From Gallionella straubiae (GTDB taxonomy: Bacteria > Pseudomonadota > Gammaproteobacteria > Burkholderiales > Gallionellaceae): a stretch of 64,000 nt of DNA. This document shows, piece after piece, positions 52,248 through 60,919 of the stretch; the first letter of the stretch is position 1; the number at the start of each line of letters is the position of its first letter. The position numbers were made by a program, and so were the translations under genes. The stretch covers positions 1,364,001 through 1,428,000 of the forward strand of contig NZ_CP194331.1 of the NCBI RefSeq assembly GCF_051257895.1, in the 5' to 3' direction. The notes below the pieces were generated by a model that worked only from the letters and a program-made list of their open reading frames with translations, ran no database searches and had not been told where the DNA came from.

Positions 52248-53453
52248 TCATTGCCTGCGTGGGCAGTGTTTTATCCGGCTCACCTCGCGGGCAATCCCTT
52301 CAATATCCGCTATCTCCTGCCGGTGCGCCGCGCGGTATTGCTCACGGGCAAGGCGCACCTGCTCCAGGTGCGCCTCGATGTTGGCACCATTCATCGCCAG
52401 ACCCCAGCCATCCGACTGTTCGGCAGTTGGCGCAAACATGCGCTGGACGATGCGCTTGCCCAGTTCCTGGGTGTAGTGCGCCGAATCCGAATACCAGCGC
52501 ATGACAGTTTTGCTGTCGCCCGCGGCGGGCACGTCTTCGCTGGAAATCGCGTCATAGCCGCTGAAATCCCATAGCAGAAAAACCGCTTCGGCAGCTTTTC
52601 CGGCCTCGTCTTCATTTATGCGGACCAATTGGCGCTTCCACTCTTCCCATTGTCCCCACAGACCCGAGATGGCGAGCGTTTCCCACTGCCGCGCATGTGC
52701 GGGGGATATAAACAGGCGCAAATCGACATGATGCCGATGCGCCAGCCTTATCATCTCGCGCAGGTCGTCCAGCGACGTTCCGCCATCCTTCCTCTCCAGG
52801 GAAAAACTGCATGCCGGGTACGGAAGGTATTTTTCCAGCAGGTATGCGCGCTCGTTGGCGGCGAACCGGTTCCGGTAGCTTCCAGCGAAGCCGGACAAGA
52901 CCTGCGGCGTGCGGAAGCCATCGGCATAACAGCAGTCGCCAGCCGCGGGCACTTTCTGCCGCACAACGGCGAGGGAATCGGCCAGAGTGCTGACCGACAG
53001 CATCAGGCTGTATGGCCGCCACTGGCTGTAGTTCTCCTCAACATAGTCCGAGGGTAGCACGAACAAGGTATTGAACGCGAAGAAATCCAGCCCCAGCACG
53101 ATTGTCTTCGGCTTTGACTGTTCGACCGCAATCTCCATCAGGCGGCGCGATTCACGTATCGGCTGGCCGAAGGTTGCCAAGCTGAAGACTCGCTTCCCCT
53201 CGAATGCCCGTTGCCCCCTACCGATGCCGATATCAATGCGCGACGTTCCCAGCATTACGATGTCCGCCCGGGCGTGCGCCAGCCCCACTGTCTTGAACAC
53301 GCGTTCATTCATCACCCTGACAGGAGAAGGCTGTTGCAGCAATGCGTCCCGGTCGCGATAAATCACATACGGGTCAACCTTCCAGTTGAAGCCGGCCATC
53401 GCCCCCGCCAGCAGCAAAACCATAATCAGGAAATGAGTGAAGTAGCGCGACAT
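52248..53453 (-). CDS. Membrane-anchored SGNH-like protein paired with MBOAT
   Basis: A 401-residue protein with an N-terminal membrane anchor (about 5-23), then WKVDPYVIYRDRDALL. The block MLGTSRIDIGIG carries a Ser in a GTSR context as in AlgX/DHHW-type SGNH proteins, and WYSDSAHYTQELGKRIV provides a C-terminal DxxH-like block. Such proteins are the periplasmic partners of MBOAT acyltransferases and place acyl groups on exopolysaccharides. The start lies 3 nt after the MBOAT stop. The acceptor polysaccharide is not encoded nearby. Confidence 0.8.
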   Translation of the reverse strand: MSRYFTHFLIMVLLLAGAMAGFNWKVDPYVIYRDRDALLQQPSPVRVMNERVFKTVGLAHARADIVMLGTSRIDIGIGRGQRAFEGKRVFSLATFGQPIRESRRLMEIAVEQSKPKTIVLGLDFFAFNTLFVLPSDYVEENYSQWRPYSLMLSVSTLADSLAVVRQKVPAAGDCCYADGFRTPQVLSGFAGSYRNRFAANERAYLLEKYLPYPACSFSLERKDGGTSLDDLREMIRLAHRHHVDLRLFISPAHARQWETLAISGLWGQWEEWKRQLVRINEDEAGKAAEAVFLLWDFSGYDAISSEDVPAAGDSKTVMRWYSDSAHYTQELGKRIVQRMFAPTAEQSDGWGLAMNGANIEAHLEQVRLAREQYRAAHRQEIADIEGIAREVSRIKHCPRRQ

Positions 53454-53455
53454 GG

Positions 53456-55012
53456 TCAGAACTGGAAGTAGAGGAAATCGCGCACACGCGATAGCAGGGA
53501 AAGCGAGAGCACAAAAACCAGCCCTGCAAACCACGCGAAATAGGTATTAAACCGCCACTTGAAGCGGCTGCTCTCGAGCTCCCCGCTCTCATCCAGCACC
53601 GGCCGGAAGCTTCGCATGATCTGCTGCACGTTGGGCAGCAGCCATACGATCATCAGGCCCAGGATGATGAGAATCAACGCACGGTCCGGATTCACCCTGG
53701 AGAGCGGAGCCAGTCCATTCATGGCGACACCCTCCAGCCATTGCGGGTGTGTCTCGTTGAAATGGCGCCAGGCCGACTCGGATAGCGACAATCCGTTCTG
53801 CCCCAGCATGCCGGACAGCATCGACATGGCCGAAGTGAAGTTTTCGGCACGGAAGAATACCCAACCCACCACCACCGCCAGGAAGGTCAGCGCGATGGAG
53901 AACAGGCGCGCCAGCACACCGCCATTCCTCCACCCCAGCCTTTGCTTGAGCGTCCGCCAGGCTTGATTGATGACGAGATAGATGCCGTGCAGTCCACCCC
54001 ATACCACGAAGGTCCAGCCCGCCCCGTGCCACAGGCCGCCCAGCAGCATGGTGATGAACAGGTTCAGGTAGCGGCGGAATTTTCCCTTACGGTTGCCGCC
54101 CAGCGGGATGTACAGATAGTCGCGCAGGAAGCGCGACAGCGTCATGTGCCAGCGACGCCAGAAATCGATGATGCTTGCGGACTTGTAGGGAGAATTGAAA
54201 TTCATCGGCAAGCGCACGTTGAACATCAGCGACAAACCGATGGCCATGTCCGAATAGCCGGAAAAATCGAAATACAATTGCAGGGTATAGGCCAGCGCGC
54301 CTATCCAGGCCTCGAAAAACATCGGCTGACCGCCTGCCGCGACCGCCGAAAAGATGGGCGCGGGAAACTCGGCCAGCGAGTCCGCAATTAGCACCTTCTT
54401 CGCCAGACCCAGCACAAAGATCGTCATGCCCAGCGCGAATGTTTCGCGGTGAAAGTGAAAGGAGGACGGACGCGCAAACTGGGGCATCATCTCCTTGTGG
54501 TGCAACACCGGCCCGGCAATCAGGTGCGGGAAATAGGTGACGAACAGCAGGTAGTGGATGAAGTTGTACTCCTTCACCTTGCCCTGGTAGGTGTCCACCA
54601 GGAAGGCGATCTGGGTGAAGGTAAAAAACGAAATACCCAGAGGCAGGATGATCTCGCCCAGGCTCCATTGCGTGCCCGCTGCCGTATTGACGCTGGCGAC
54701 GAAAAAATTCGCGTACTTGTAATAGGCCAACAAGGCCAGATTGGACGCAATCGCCACCACCAGCAACTGCTTCTTGCGCCGGTCTTCATGACGGATGCCT
54801 GCCTTGGCCATCCAGAAACCGAAGGCGTAGTTGCACATGATGGAACCCAGCAGCAGCCCGACATAGGCAGGGTTCCAGTAGCCGTAAAAGAACAGCGAAG
54901 CCAGCGCCAGCCAGCCTGCGGCAAAGGCATGGCTGAGGCGAGCCAGCCAGAAGAACCCCAGCAGCACAACGGGCAGATAGAGGAAGATGAAGGCGTAGGA
55001 GTTAAATAGCAT
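53456..55012 (-). CDS. MBOAT family O-acyltransferase (AlgI/DltB-like)
   Basis: A 518-residue polytopic membrane protein with about ten hydrophobic helices. Family signatures are FPHLIAGPVLHHKEMMPQF, FWRRWHMTLSRFLRDYLYIPLGG and the catalytic-His helix LLGGLWHGAGWTFVVWGGLHG. AlgI-like MBOATs move acyl groups across the inner membrane to a periplasmic partner that modifies polysaccharides. The downstream SGNH gene is the probable partner. The start at 55012 (MLFNSYAFIFLYLPVVL) begins at the first membrane helix. Confidence 0.94.
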   Translation of the reverse strand: MLFNSYAFIFLYLPVVLLGFFWLARLSHAFAAGWLALASLFFYGYWNPAYVGLLLGSIMCNYAFGFWMAKAGIRHEDRRKKQLLVVAIASNLALLAYYKYANFFVASVNTAAGTQWSLGEIILPLGISFFTFTQIAFLVDTYQGKVKEYNFIHYLLFVTYFPHLIAGPVLHHKEMMPQFARPSSFHFHRETFALGMTIFVLGLAKKVLIADSLAEFPAPIFSAVAAGGQPMFFEAWIGALAYTLQLYFDFSGYSDMAIGLSLMFNVRLPMNFNSPYKSASIIDFWRRWHMTLSRFLRDYLYIPLGGNRKGKFRRYLNLFITMLLGGLWHGAGWTFVVWGGLHGIYLVINQAWRTLKQRLGWRNGGVLARLFSIALTFLAVVVGWVFFRAENFTSAMSMLSGMLGQNGLSLSESAWRHFNETHPQWLEGVAMNGLAPLSRVNPDRALILIILGLMIVWLLPNVQQIMRSFRPVLDESGELESSRFKWRFNTYFAWFAGLVFVLSLSLLSRVRDFLYFQF

Positions 55013-55077
55013 TCGGCTGTTTGCGCATTGCATTGACGCATTCGCCCGGTGGGGATTGCGAAGGTCGATTATCTCAG

Positions 55078-56415
55078 TTATTTGTTTTTTGCCGCCGCAT
55101 CCAGCTCACCCACTTTTGCATCCAGTTCACGAAGCCGCGCCAGTTTTTCGGCAATCTTGCCTTCCAGTCCGCGCCCGGTTGGCTGGTAGAAGCTCACCTG
55201 CGGCATGCCGTCCGGGAAATAATTCTCGCCCGCCGCATAACCGCCCGCCTCGTCGTGCGCATAGCGGTAGTCCTTGCCGTAATCGAGTTGTTTCATTAGT
55301 TTGGTCGGTGCGTTGCGCAGGTGCAGCGGCACTTCGCGCGAGCCGTCCTTTGCCACCCAGGCGCGGGCCGCATTATACGCGACGTATCCGGCATTCGACT
55401 TCGGTGCGCAAGCCATGTAGATCACCGCCTGCGCCAGCGCCAACTCACCTTCCGGCGAGCCGAGCCGCTCGTAGGTCAGCGCGGCATCCTGCGTCAACTG
55501 GATCGCGCGCGGGTCGGCCAGGCCGATGTCCTCCCACGCCATGCGCACGATGCGCCGCGCGAGGTAGCGCGGGTCGGCGCCGCCGTCCAGCATGCGCACC
55601 AGCCAGTACAGCGCGGCATCCGGGTTGGAGCCGCGCACCGACTTGTGCAGCGCGGATATCTGATCGTAGAACGCCTCGCCGCCCTTGTCGAAGCGGCGCA
55701 GGTTCTGCGCCAGCGTGTTGTCGAGGAACTTCACATCGATCTGCGCGACCTTCGCCGTCTGTGCAGCGGTCTGCACCTGCTCCAGCACGTTCAGCAGGCG
55801 GCGCGCATCGCCGTCGGCGTAGCCGATGAGGCGCTCGCGTGCATCGTCGCTGAACTGCAAATCCGCCAGGGCGACCTGCCGCGCACGCTCGAACAGCTGC
55901 GCCAGTTCCTCGGCAGACAGCGCGTGCAGCACATATACCTGCGCACGCGAGAGCAGCGCGTTATTCACCTCGAAGGACGGATTTTCAGTGGTCGCGCCGA
56001 TGAAGGTCACCAAGCCCTGCTCGACGAACGGCAGGAAGGCATCCTGCTGCGACTTGTTGAAGCGATGCACTTCATCGACGAACAGGATGGTGTGGCGGCC
56101 GCGCTGCTGCAGCACCTGCTGCGCCTGCGCGATCGCCTCGCGGATGTCTTTCACGCCGGACAGCACCGCCGAAAGCGGCACGAACTCGGCATCAAACGCC
56201 TGCGCCATCAGCCGCGCCAGCGTTGTCTTGCCCACGCCAGGCGGCCCCCACAGGATCATCGAGTGCAATTTGCCGGACTGGAACGCGAGGCGCAGCGGCC
56301 TGCCCTCGCCTAATAAATGAGATTGCCCGATGACTTCGTCGATATGTTTGGGGCGCAGCCGTTCCGCCAGCGGCGCGGCGGGTGATGGCGAATCAAACAG
56401 GCTGCCGGTTGACAT
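55078..56415 (-). CDS. rarA: Replication-associated recombination protein A (RarA/MgsA)
   Basis: RarA is a AAA+ ATPase related to clamp loaders that acts at stalled replication forks. The product is 445 residues with Walker A GPPGVGKTTLARL, Walker B FVDEVHRFNK and sensor GATTENPSFEVN. The C-terminal tetramerisation domain contains WLVRMLDGGADPRYLARRIVRMA. The start at 56415 is the family one; the longer frame overlaps lolA. It follows lolA by 8 nt, keeping the ftsK-lolA-rarA order. Confidence 0.97.
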   Translation of the reverse strand: MSTGSLFDSPSPAAPLAERLRPKHIDEVIGQSHLLGEGRPLRLAFQSGKLHSMILWGPPGVGKTTLARLMAQAFDAEFVPLSAVLSGVKDIREAIAQAQQVLQQRGRHTILFVDEVHRFNKSQQDAFLPFVEQGLVTFIGATTENPSFEVNNALLSRAQVYVLHALSAEELAQLFERARQVALADLQFSDDARERLIGYADGDARRLLNVLEQVQTAAQTAKVAQIDVKFLDNTLAQNLRRFDKGGEAFYDQISALHKSVRGSNPDAALYWLVRMLDGGADPRYLARRIVRMAWEDIGLADPRAIQLTQDAALTYERLGSPEGELALAQAVIYMACAPKSNAGYVAYNAARAWVAKDGSREVPLHLRNAPTKLMKQLDYGKDYRYAHDEAGGYAAGENYFPDGMPQVSFYQPTGRGLEGKIAEKLARLRELDAKVGELDAAAKNK

Positions 56416-56423
56416 GGGTACGG

Positions 56424-57041
56424 CTAGTCGCTCAGCACATCCGCGCCCTTGGGCGGCACGAGCTTGAACTGCGAGGGAGGCAACTGTGGGTTGCGTTTCA
56501 TGCCGGAAAAGCGCAGCACGGTCCTGTGGCCGAAGGCGTCGTTCAGCTCCATGACGACCAACTCGGCCTGCGCGTTGAACGCCATCAGTATCTTCTCGAA
56601 GCTGCTGTCCTGCGTTTTGGCGATGGCCTGCAGCCAGTCCAGCCCGTCCTGGCTGCCGCTCTCCTTGAGTACAAAACCGCGCTCGATCTCGTTGCTGCCG
56701 GAGAGCAGCGCGGCTGGGCTGCTGCCCAGCGCCGCATCGAGTTTTTTCACCGTCACCTGGTTCAGATCCACGTCGTACAGCCAGAATTTTTCGCCGTCGC
56801 CGACGATGATCTGCTCGTAGGGCTTGCGGTAGGTCCAGCGGAACTTGCCGGGGCGCTGGAACTGCATGACGCCGGAGGCGCTCTGGATGCGCTTGCCGTT
56901 CTGGTCGAGCACCACCTGCGTGAACTCCGCCTGCGCGGAATGCGTCGCGGCGATGAATTCCTTGAGCTTGTCGATGCCGCCGGCGTGGGCGGGGGCGACA
57001 CACATGAAAATCGAGAGACCGATAAAAAGTTTTTTTAACAT
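56424..57041 (-). CDS. lolA: Outer-membrane lipoprotein carrier protein LolA
   Basis: LolA is the periplasmic chaperone that ferries lipoproteins from the LolCDE complex to LolB. The product is 205 residues with a signal peptide (1-20, ending AHA), followed by AEFTQVVLDQNGKRIQSASGVMQFQRPGKFRW and IVGDGEKFWLYDVDLNQVTV, matching the half-barrel family. It lies between ftsK and rarA as in other proteobacteria. Confidence 0.96.
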   Translation of the reverse strand: MLKKLFIGLSIFMCVAPAHAGGIDKLKEFIAATHSAQAEFTQVVLDQNGKRIQSASGVMQFQRPGKFRWTYRKPYEQIIVGDGEKFWLYDVDLNQVTVKKLDAALGSSPAALLSGSNEIERGFVLKESGSQDGLDWLQAIAKTQDSSFEKILMAFNAQAELVVMELNDAFGHRTVLRFSGMKRNPQLPPSQFKLVPPKGADVLSD

Positions 57042-57060
57042 GCTCTATACCTGAGTTGGA

Positions 57061-57108
57061 GAAGGGAGAAGGGTAACTGCGACTCGGAGGGTTTACCCTT
57101 CCCTCTTC
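57061..57108. repeat. Purine-tract inverted repeat after ftsK
   Basis: GAAGGGAGAAGGGTAA (57061-57076) pairs with TTACCCTTCCCTCTTC (57093-57108) with two mismatches, followed by more CCCTTCC units up to 57137. It resembles the palindrome after tuf at 4395-4437. It sits between ftsK and lolA on the minus strand and could slow or end transcription. Confidence 0.55.
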
Positions 57109-57126
57109 CCCCTTCCCTTTGTTTTT

Positions 57127-59394
57127 TCACCCTTCCCGGTTTGGCGCAATCACTTCGCGGTTGCCGTTGCCCTGCATCGCCGAGACGATGCCCGCGGCCT
57201 CCATTTGTTCGACCAGCCGCGCGGCACGGTTGTAGCCGATGCGCAGGTGACGCTGCACCAGCGAGATTGAGGCACGGCGGCTCTTGACGACGATCTCCAC
57301 CGCCTGGTCGTACAGCGGATCGGCCTCCGCATCCAGGCTCGGCCCGCCCTCCCCGCCTCCCTCCGCTTCTTCCGGCGAGTCGAGCACGCCGTCGATGTAG
57401 TTCGGCTCGCCCTGCACCTTGAGGTATTCGGCGACGCGGTGCACTTCCTGGTCGGAGACAAACGCGCCATGCACGCGCTGCGGGTAGCCGGTGCCGGGCG
57501 GCAGGTAGAGCATGTCGCCCTGCCCGAGCAGTGCCTCCGCCCCCATCTGGTCGAGGATGGTGCGCGAGTCGATCTTGCTCGACACCTGGAACGCCACGCG
57601 CGTCGGCACGTTAGCCTTGATGAGCCCGGTGATCACGTCCACCGAGGGGCGCTGTGTGGCGAGTACGAGGTGGATGCCGGAGGCGCGCGCCTTCTGCGCG
57701 AGGCGCGCGATCAACTCCTCGATCTTCTTGCCCACCACCATCATCAAATCCGCCAGCTCGTCGATGAATACTACGAGCAGCGGCAATTCTTCCAATGCCT
57801 CCGGATTTTCCGGCGTGAGCGTGAACGGGTTGGTCAGCGGCTGCTCCGCCTTGATCGCCTCGCGCACCTTCTGGTTGTAGCCCGCGATGTTGCGCACGCC
57901 GAGCGCCGACATCAGCCGGTAGCGCCGATCCATTTCCTGCACGCACCAGTTGAGCCCCGATGCGGCCTGGCGCATGTCGGTGACTACCGGGCAGAGCAGG
58001 TGCGGAATACCCTCGTAAACGGAAAGCTCAAGCATCTTCGGGTCGATCAACAGCAAACGCACCTGCTGCGGCGTGGCCTTGTACAACAGGCTCAGGATCA
58101 TCGCGTTGATCGCGACCGACTTGCCGGAACCGGTAGTACCCGCAACCAGCACATGCGGCATCTTCGCCAGGTCGGCGACCACCGGCTTGCCGGAAATGTC
58201 CTTGCCCATCGCGATGGTCAGCGCGGAGCCCATGTCGGCATACACCTGCGAGCCGAGAATTTCCGACAGGTGCACCATCTGGCGCTTCGGATTGGGCAAT
58301 TCCAGCGCCATGTAAGCCTTGCCCGGAATGGTCTCCACCAGCCGGATGCTCACCACCGACAGCGCGCGCGCCAGGTCTTTCACCAGGTTTGTGATCTGGC
58401 TACCCTTCACACCGGTCGCCGGGTCGATTTCGTAGCGCGTGATCACCGGGCCGGGATAGGCGGCGACCACTTTCACTTCGACGCCGAAATCCTTGAGCTT
58501 GCGCTCGATGAGGCGCGAGGTGAATTCCAGCGTGTCGGCAGACACCGTTTCGGCCTGCTGCGCCGCCTCGTCGAGCAGGTGTAGCGGCGGCAGCGGTGAG
58601 TCCGGCATTTCGGAAAACAGCGGAGCCTGCCGCTCCTCGGCGACCCGCGCCGACCTCGCGACTTCCGTCAGCGGCATCTCGATGTGGATGGGCTGGTGCT
58701 CCTCGACGCGCCTCTTCTCCTCCTCGACGACGGCGATGCGCTCGCTCATCGCCTGCGCGCCGATGCGCCGGTCCTGGCGCGTCTGCCACGCGAGGCGCGC
58801 ACGCCGATAAGTATCGTCCAGCAGCGCGCCGAGCCAGTCCACGAAACGCAGCCAGGACAGCCCGCTGAACAGGCTGAAACCGGCGGTGATCAGCGCCAGC
58901 AGCAGCAGCGTTGCGCCGGTGAAACCGAGCAGGCGCGTCAGCGCATCGCCGAGCAGCGTGCCGAGCATGCCGCCGGGCGCGAGCGGCAGCGTGACTTTCA
59001 GCGTGTGGAAGCGGGTCGCTTCGAGCGCGCTGCTGGCCAGCAGCAGCACCAGAAACCCCGCGGCCGAGACCCACAGCGTCCGTTTGTCAAAGAGGCTATC
59101 GGCGCGCAGGTTGCGGTAACCCGCCCACACGCGCTGCAGCAGGAACAGCACCCACCACCAAGCGGAAAAGCCGAACAGGTAAAGCAACAGGTCGGAAAGA
59201 TAGGCGCCCAGCGTGCCGCCGGGATTGCTGACCAGCGCGCCGCTGGCGCTGTGCGACCACGCCGGGTCGGCGCGGTCATAGCCATACAATGCGACGGTGA
59301 AATACAGCGCGCAGGCGACCAGCAGCAGCCAGCGCGACTCGCGCAACAGGCCGAGCAATTTGCCGCCGGGCAGTGCGCTGTCCGCTTCAGCCAT
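57127..59394 (-). CDS. ftsK: DNA translocase FtsK
   Basis: FtsK anchors at the septum and pumps DNA toward dif for XerCD resolution. The product is 755 residues, shorter than E. coli FtsK because the Pro/Gln linker is brief. Four to five membrane helices occupy about 15-190; the motor domain has Walker A AGTTGSGKS and Walker B LLVVFIDELADLM; the C-terminal gamma winged helix (about 690-750) has SISLVQRHLRIGYNRAARLVEQME. The start at 59394 overlaps the response regulator end by 8 nt. Confidence 0.96.
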   Translation of the reverse strand: MAEADSALPGGKLLGLLRESRWLLLVACALYFTVALYGYDRADPAWSHSASGALVSNPGGTLGAYLSDLLLYLFGFSAWWWVLFLLQRVWAGYRNLRADSLFDKRTLWVSAAGFLVLLLASSALEATRFHTLKVTLPLAPGGMLGTLLGDALTRLLGFTGATLLLLALITAGFSLFSGLSWLRFVDWLGALLDDTYRRARLAWQTRQDRRIGAQAMSERIAVVEEEKRRVEEHQPIHIEMPLTEVARSARVAEERQAPLFSEMPDSPLPPLHLLDEAAQQAETVSADTLEFTSRLIERKLKDFGVEVKVVAAYPGPVITRYEIDPATGVKGSQITNLVKDLARALSVVSIRLVETIPGKAYMALELPNPKRQMVHLSEILGSQVYADMGSALTIAMGKDISGKPVVADLAKMPHVLVAGTTGSGKSVAINAMILSLLYKATPQQVRLLLIDPKMLELSVYEGIPHLLCPVVTDMRQAASGLNWCVQEMDRRYRLMSALGVRNIAGYNQKVREAIKAEQPLTNPFTLTPENPEALEELPLLVVFIDELADLMMVVGKKIEELIARLAQKARASGIHLVLATQRPSVDVITGLIKANVPTRVAFQVSSKIDSRTILDQMGAEALLGQGDMLYLPPGTGYPQRVHGAFVSDQEVHRVAEYLKVQGEPNYIDGVLDSPEEAEGGGEGGPSLDAEADPLYDQAVEIVVKSRRASISLVQRHLRIGYNRAARLVEQMEAAGIVSAMQGNGNREVIAPNREG

Positions 59395-60055
59395 GAGGGG
59401 TGCTGCCGACCAGTCCGAGCTTCTCGGCCATGCGCACGGCTTCCATGCGGTTGTTGACGCGTAGCGTCTGATAGACCGCCGCCACGTGAATCTTGACGGT
59501 TCCTTCGGCAAGGTGGATCGCCTCGGCGATTTCCTTGTTGGACAATCCTGCCGCGATATGCATCAACACCTGCATCTGGCGTTGCGTCAGGCCGTACTCG
59601 TTGGTGTTGATGCTGCGCCGGTCAACCAGTTCCGGCGGTTTTTCGGCCAGCGTATCGTGCCCCCGCAGCATCTGCGGCGGGACATACACCCCGCCGGAAA
59701 GCACCAGGTTCAGCGCGCTCAGCATCACGGGGGCGGTCGAGCTCTTGCAGACGAAACCCATCGCGCCGTAGTCCATCACCTTTTCCATGTAGCCGCGGCT
59801 TTCTTCGCCGGAGACCACCACCACCGGAATATACGGATAACGCTGATGGAAGAAACGGATGGAAATGGGACCTTCGCTGCCGGGCATGTTCAGGTCGAGC
59901 AGCGCCAGGTCGAGTTCGGGATGCTGATTGGCGATTCTCAGGCCTTCCTGGAAATTTCCCGCCTCCATGATCTCGACCTCTTCGGGCAGTTGCTGCAGCA
60001 CATAACGCATCCCGTCGCGAAACAACGCGTGATCATCCACCAGCAGAATCTTCAT
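59387..60055 (-). CDS. NarL/FixJ-type response regulator
   Basis: A 222-residue two-component response regulator. The receiver domain (1-120) has ILLVDDHALFRDG, the phospho-acceptor Asp in LALLDLNMPG and the conserved Lys in FVCKSS. The LuxR-type helix-turn-helix (about 155-215) reads LTQRQMQVLMHIAAGLSNKEIAEAIHLAEGTVKIHV. GGGGAG lies about 9 nt before the start at 60055. No sensor kinase is adjacent. Overlap with ftsK by 8 nt is unusual and puts ftsK translation under its transcript. The gap 60056-60195 holds no gene. Confidence 0.93.
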   Translation of the reverse strand: MKILLVDDHALFRDGMRYVLQQLPEEVEIMEAGNFQEGLRIANQHPELDLALLDLNMPGSEGPISIRFFHQRYPYIPVVVVSGEESRGYMEKVMDYGAMGFVCKSSTAPVMLSALNLVLSGGVYVPPQMLRGHDTLAEKPPELVDRRSINTNEYGLTQRQMQVLMHIAAGLSNKEIAEAIHLAEGTVKIHVAAVYQTLRVNNRMEAVRMAEKLGLVGSTPHG

Positions 60056-60195
60056 TGCGCGTACTCCCCTGAAAGCTTTTTTGACCTTATGGATTACAGC
60101 CATCCGTACGTAAACCAGCGGCCAGAAACACGCTGCCGGTTCAATCCGCGGATTGAACCGCTTTCTCCGGATTCATTGTATCCGAAGGCACGGCA

Positions 60196-60846
60196 TCACG
60201 CCCCGCCGAGCAGCTTGCGGATATCCTCGGCCAGCCAGTCGGCGCGTTGCGCGAGCGGCGCACGCAATCGCACCTTGCCGTTCGGGTCGACCAGGAACGT
60301 GCCGACGCTGTGGTCCATATTGTAGCCGGACGCGGTCAAACGCTTCTCATAGCCCACGTAAAACGCCTTGGCGGCCTGCGCCGTGGCTTGCGCGTCGCCA
60401 TACAGCCCGAGGAACGAGGGGTGGAAAGCGCGGGTATATTGCGCCAGCACCTCCGGCTTGTCGCGCTCGGGATCGACGGTGATGAACAGCACCTGCACCC
60501 TGTCGGCGTCGCTGCCGAGCAGGCTCATGGTCTGCGCCAGATCGGCCAGCGTAGTGACGCACACGTCCGGGCAGTGTGCATAGCCGAAGAACAGCGCCAC
60601 TGCCTTGCCGCGGAAATCCGCCAGCGTGCGCGTCTTGCCGTCCTGATCGGTCAAACGAAAATCCGCCTGGGTGAACATGGCGCTGACATCGCTGGCATGG
60701 AAAGGAGAAGGCAGCACGGGTTTTTCGCAACCGGTCAACAGCGCAAACGAGAGCAGTACCAACAGCCCTGCCAAAAACCTTCTACCACGAAGGACACAGA
60801 GGTCACGAAGTTTTCTTACTGGAGTGCATGGCAGTGGAGAGTTCAT
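60196..60846 (-). CDS. SCO1/SenC family copper chaperone (lipoprotein)
   Basis: SCO proteins deliver copper to the CuA or CuB site of cytochrome oxidases. The conserved thioredoxin-fold features are FFGYAHCPDVCVTTL (CxxxC copper ligands) and YNMDHSVGTFLVDPNGKV (ligand His). A lipobox LLTGC precedes the mature domain. The N-terminus is uncertain: the ATG at 60846 lies inside an interspersed repeat and reads an odd PVRKLRDLCVLRGRRF segment before the hydrophobic signal. It is downstream of a DsbD-like membrane protein gene, fitting oxidase biogenesis. Confidence 0.88.
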   Translation of the reverse strand: MNSPLPCTPVRKLRDLCVLRGRRFLAGLLVLLSFALLTGCEKPVLPSPFHASDVSAMFTQADFRLTDQDGKTRTLADFRGKAVALFFGYAHCPDVCVTTLADLAQTMSLLGSDADRVQVLFITVDPERDKPEVLAQYTRAFHPSFLGLYGDAQATAQAAKAFYVGYEKRLTASGYNMDHSVGTFLVDPNGKVRLRAPLAQRADWLAEDIRKLLGGA

Positions 60847-60899
60847 TTGAAGGGCGATTCCGTTGGTTTTAGGTTTTTCTTCGCGAGCTTCGTGGTTCA
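60783..60899. repeat. Interspersed ACCACGAAGG-type repeat at the SCO gene start
   Basis: ACCACGAAGGACACAGAGGT with CACGAAG on the left (60784-60810) and CTTCGCGAGCTTCGTGGT on the right (60879-60896) form an imperfect inverted repeat. ACCACGAAGGACAC-type sequences are a common interspersed family. The element overlaps the first codons of the SCO gene in this annotation. Confidence 0.6.
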
Positions 60900-60919
60900 A
60901 ATAAGGTTTTAATAAAAAA

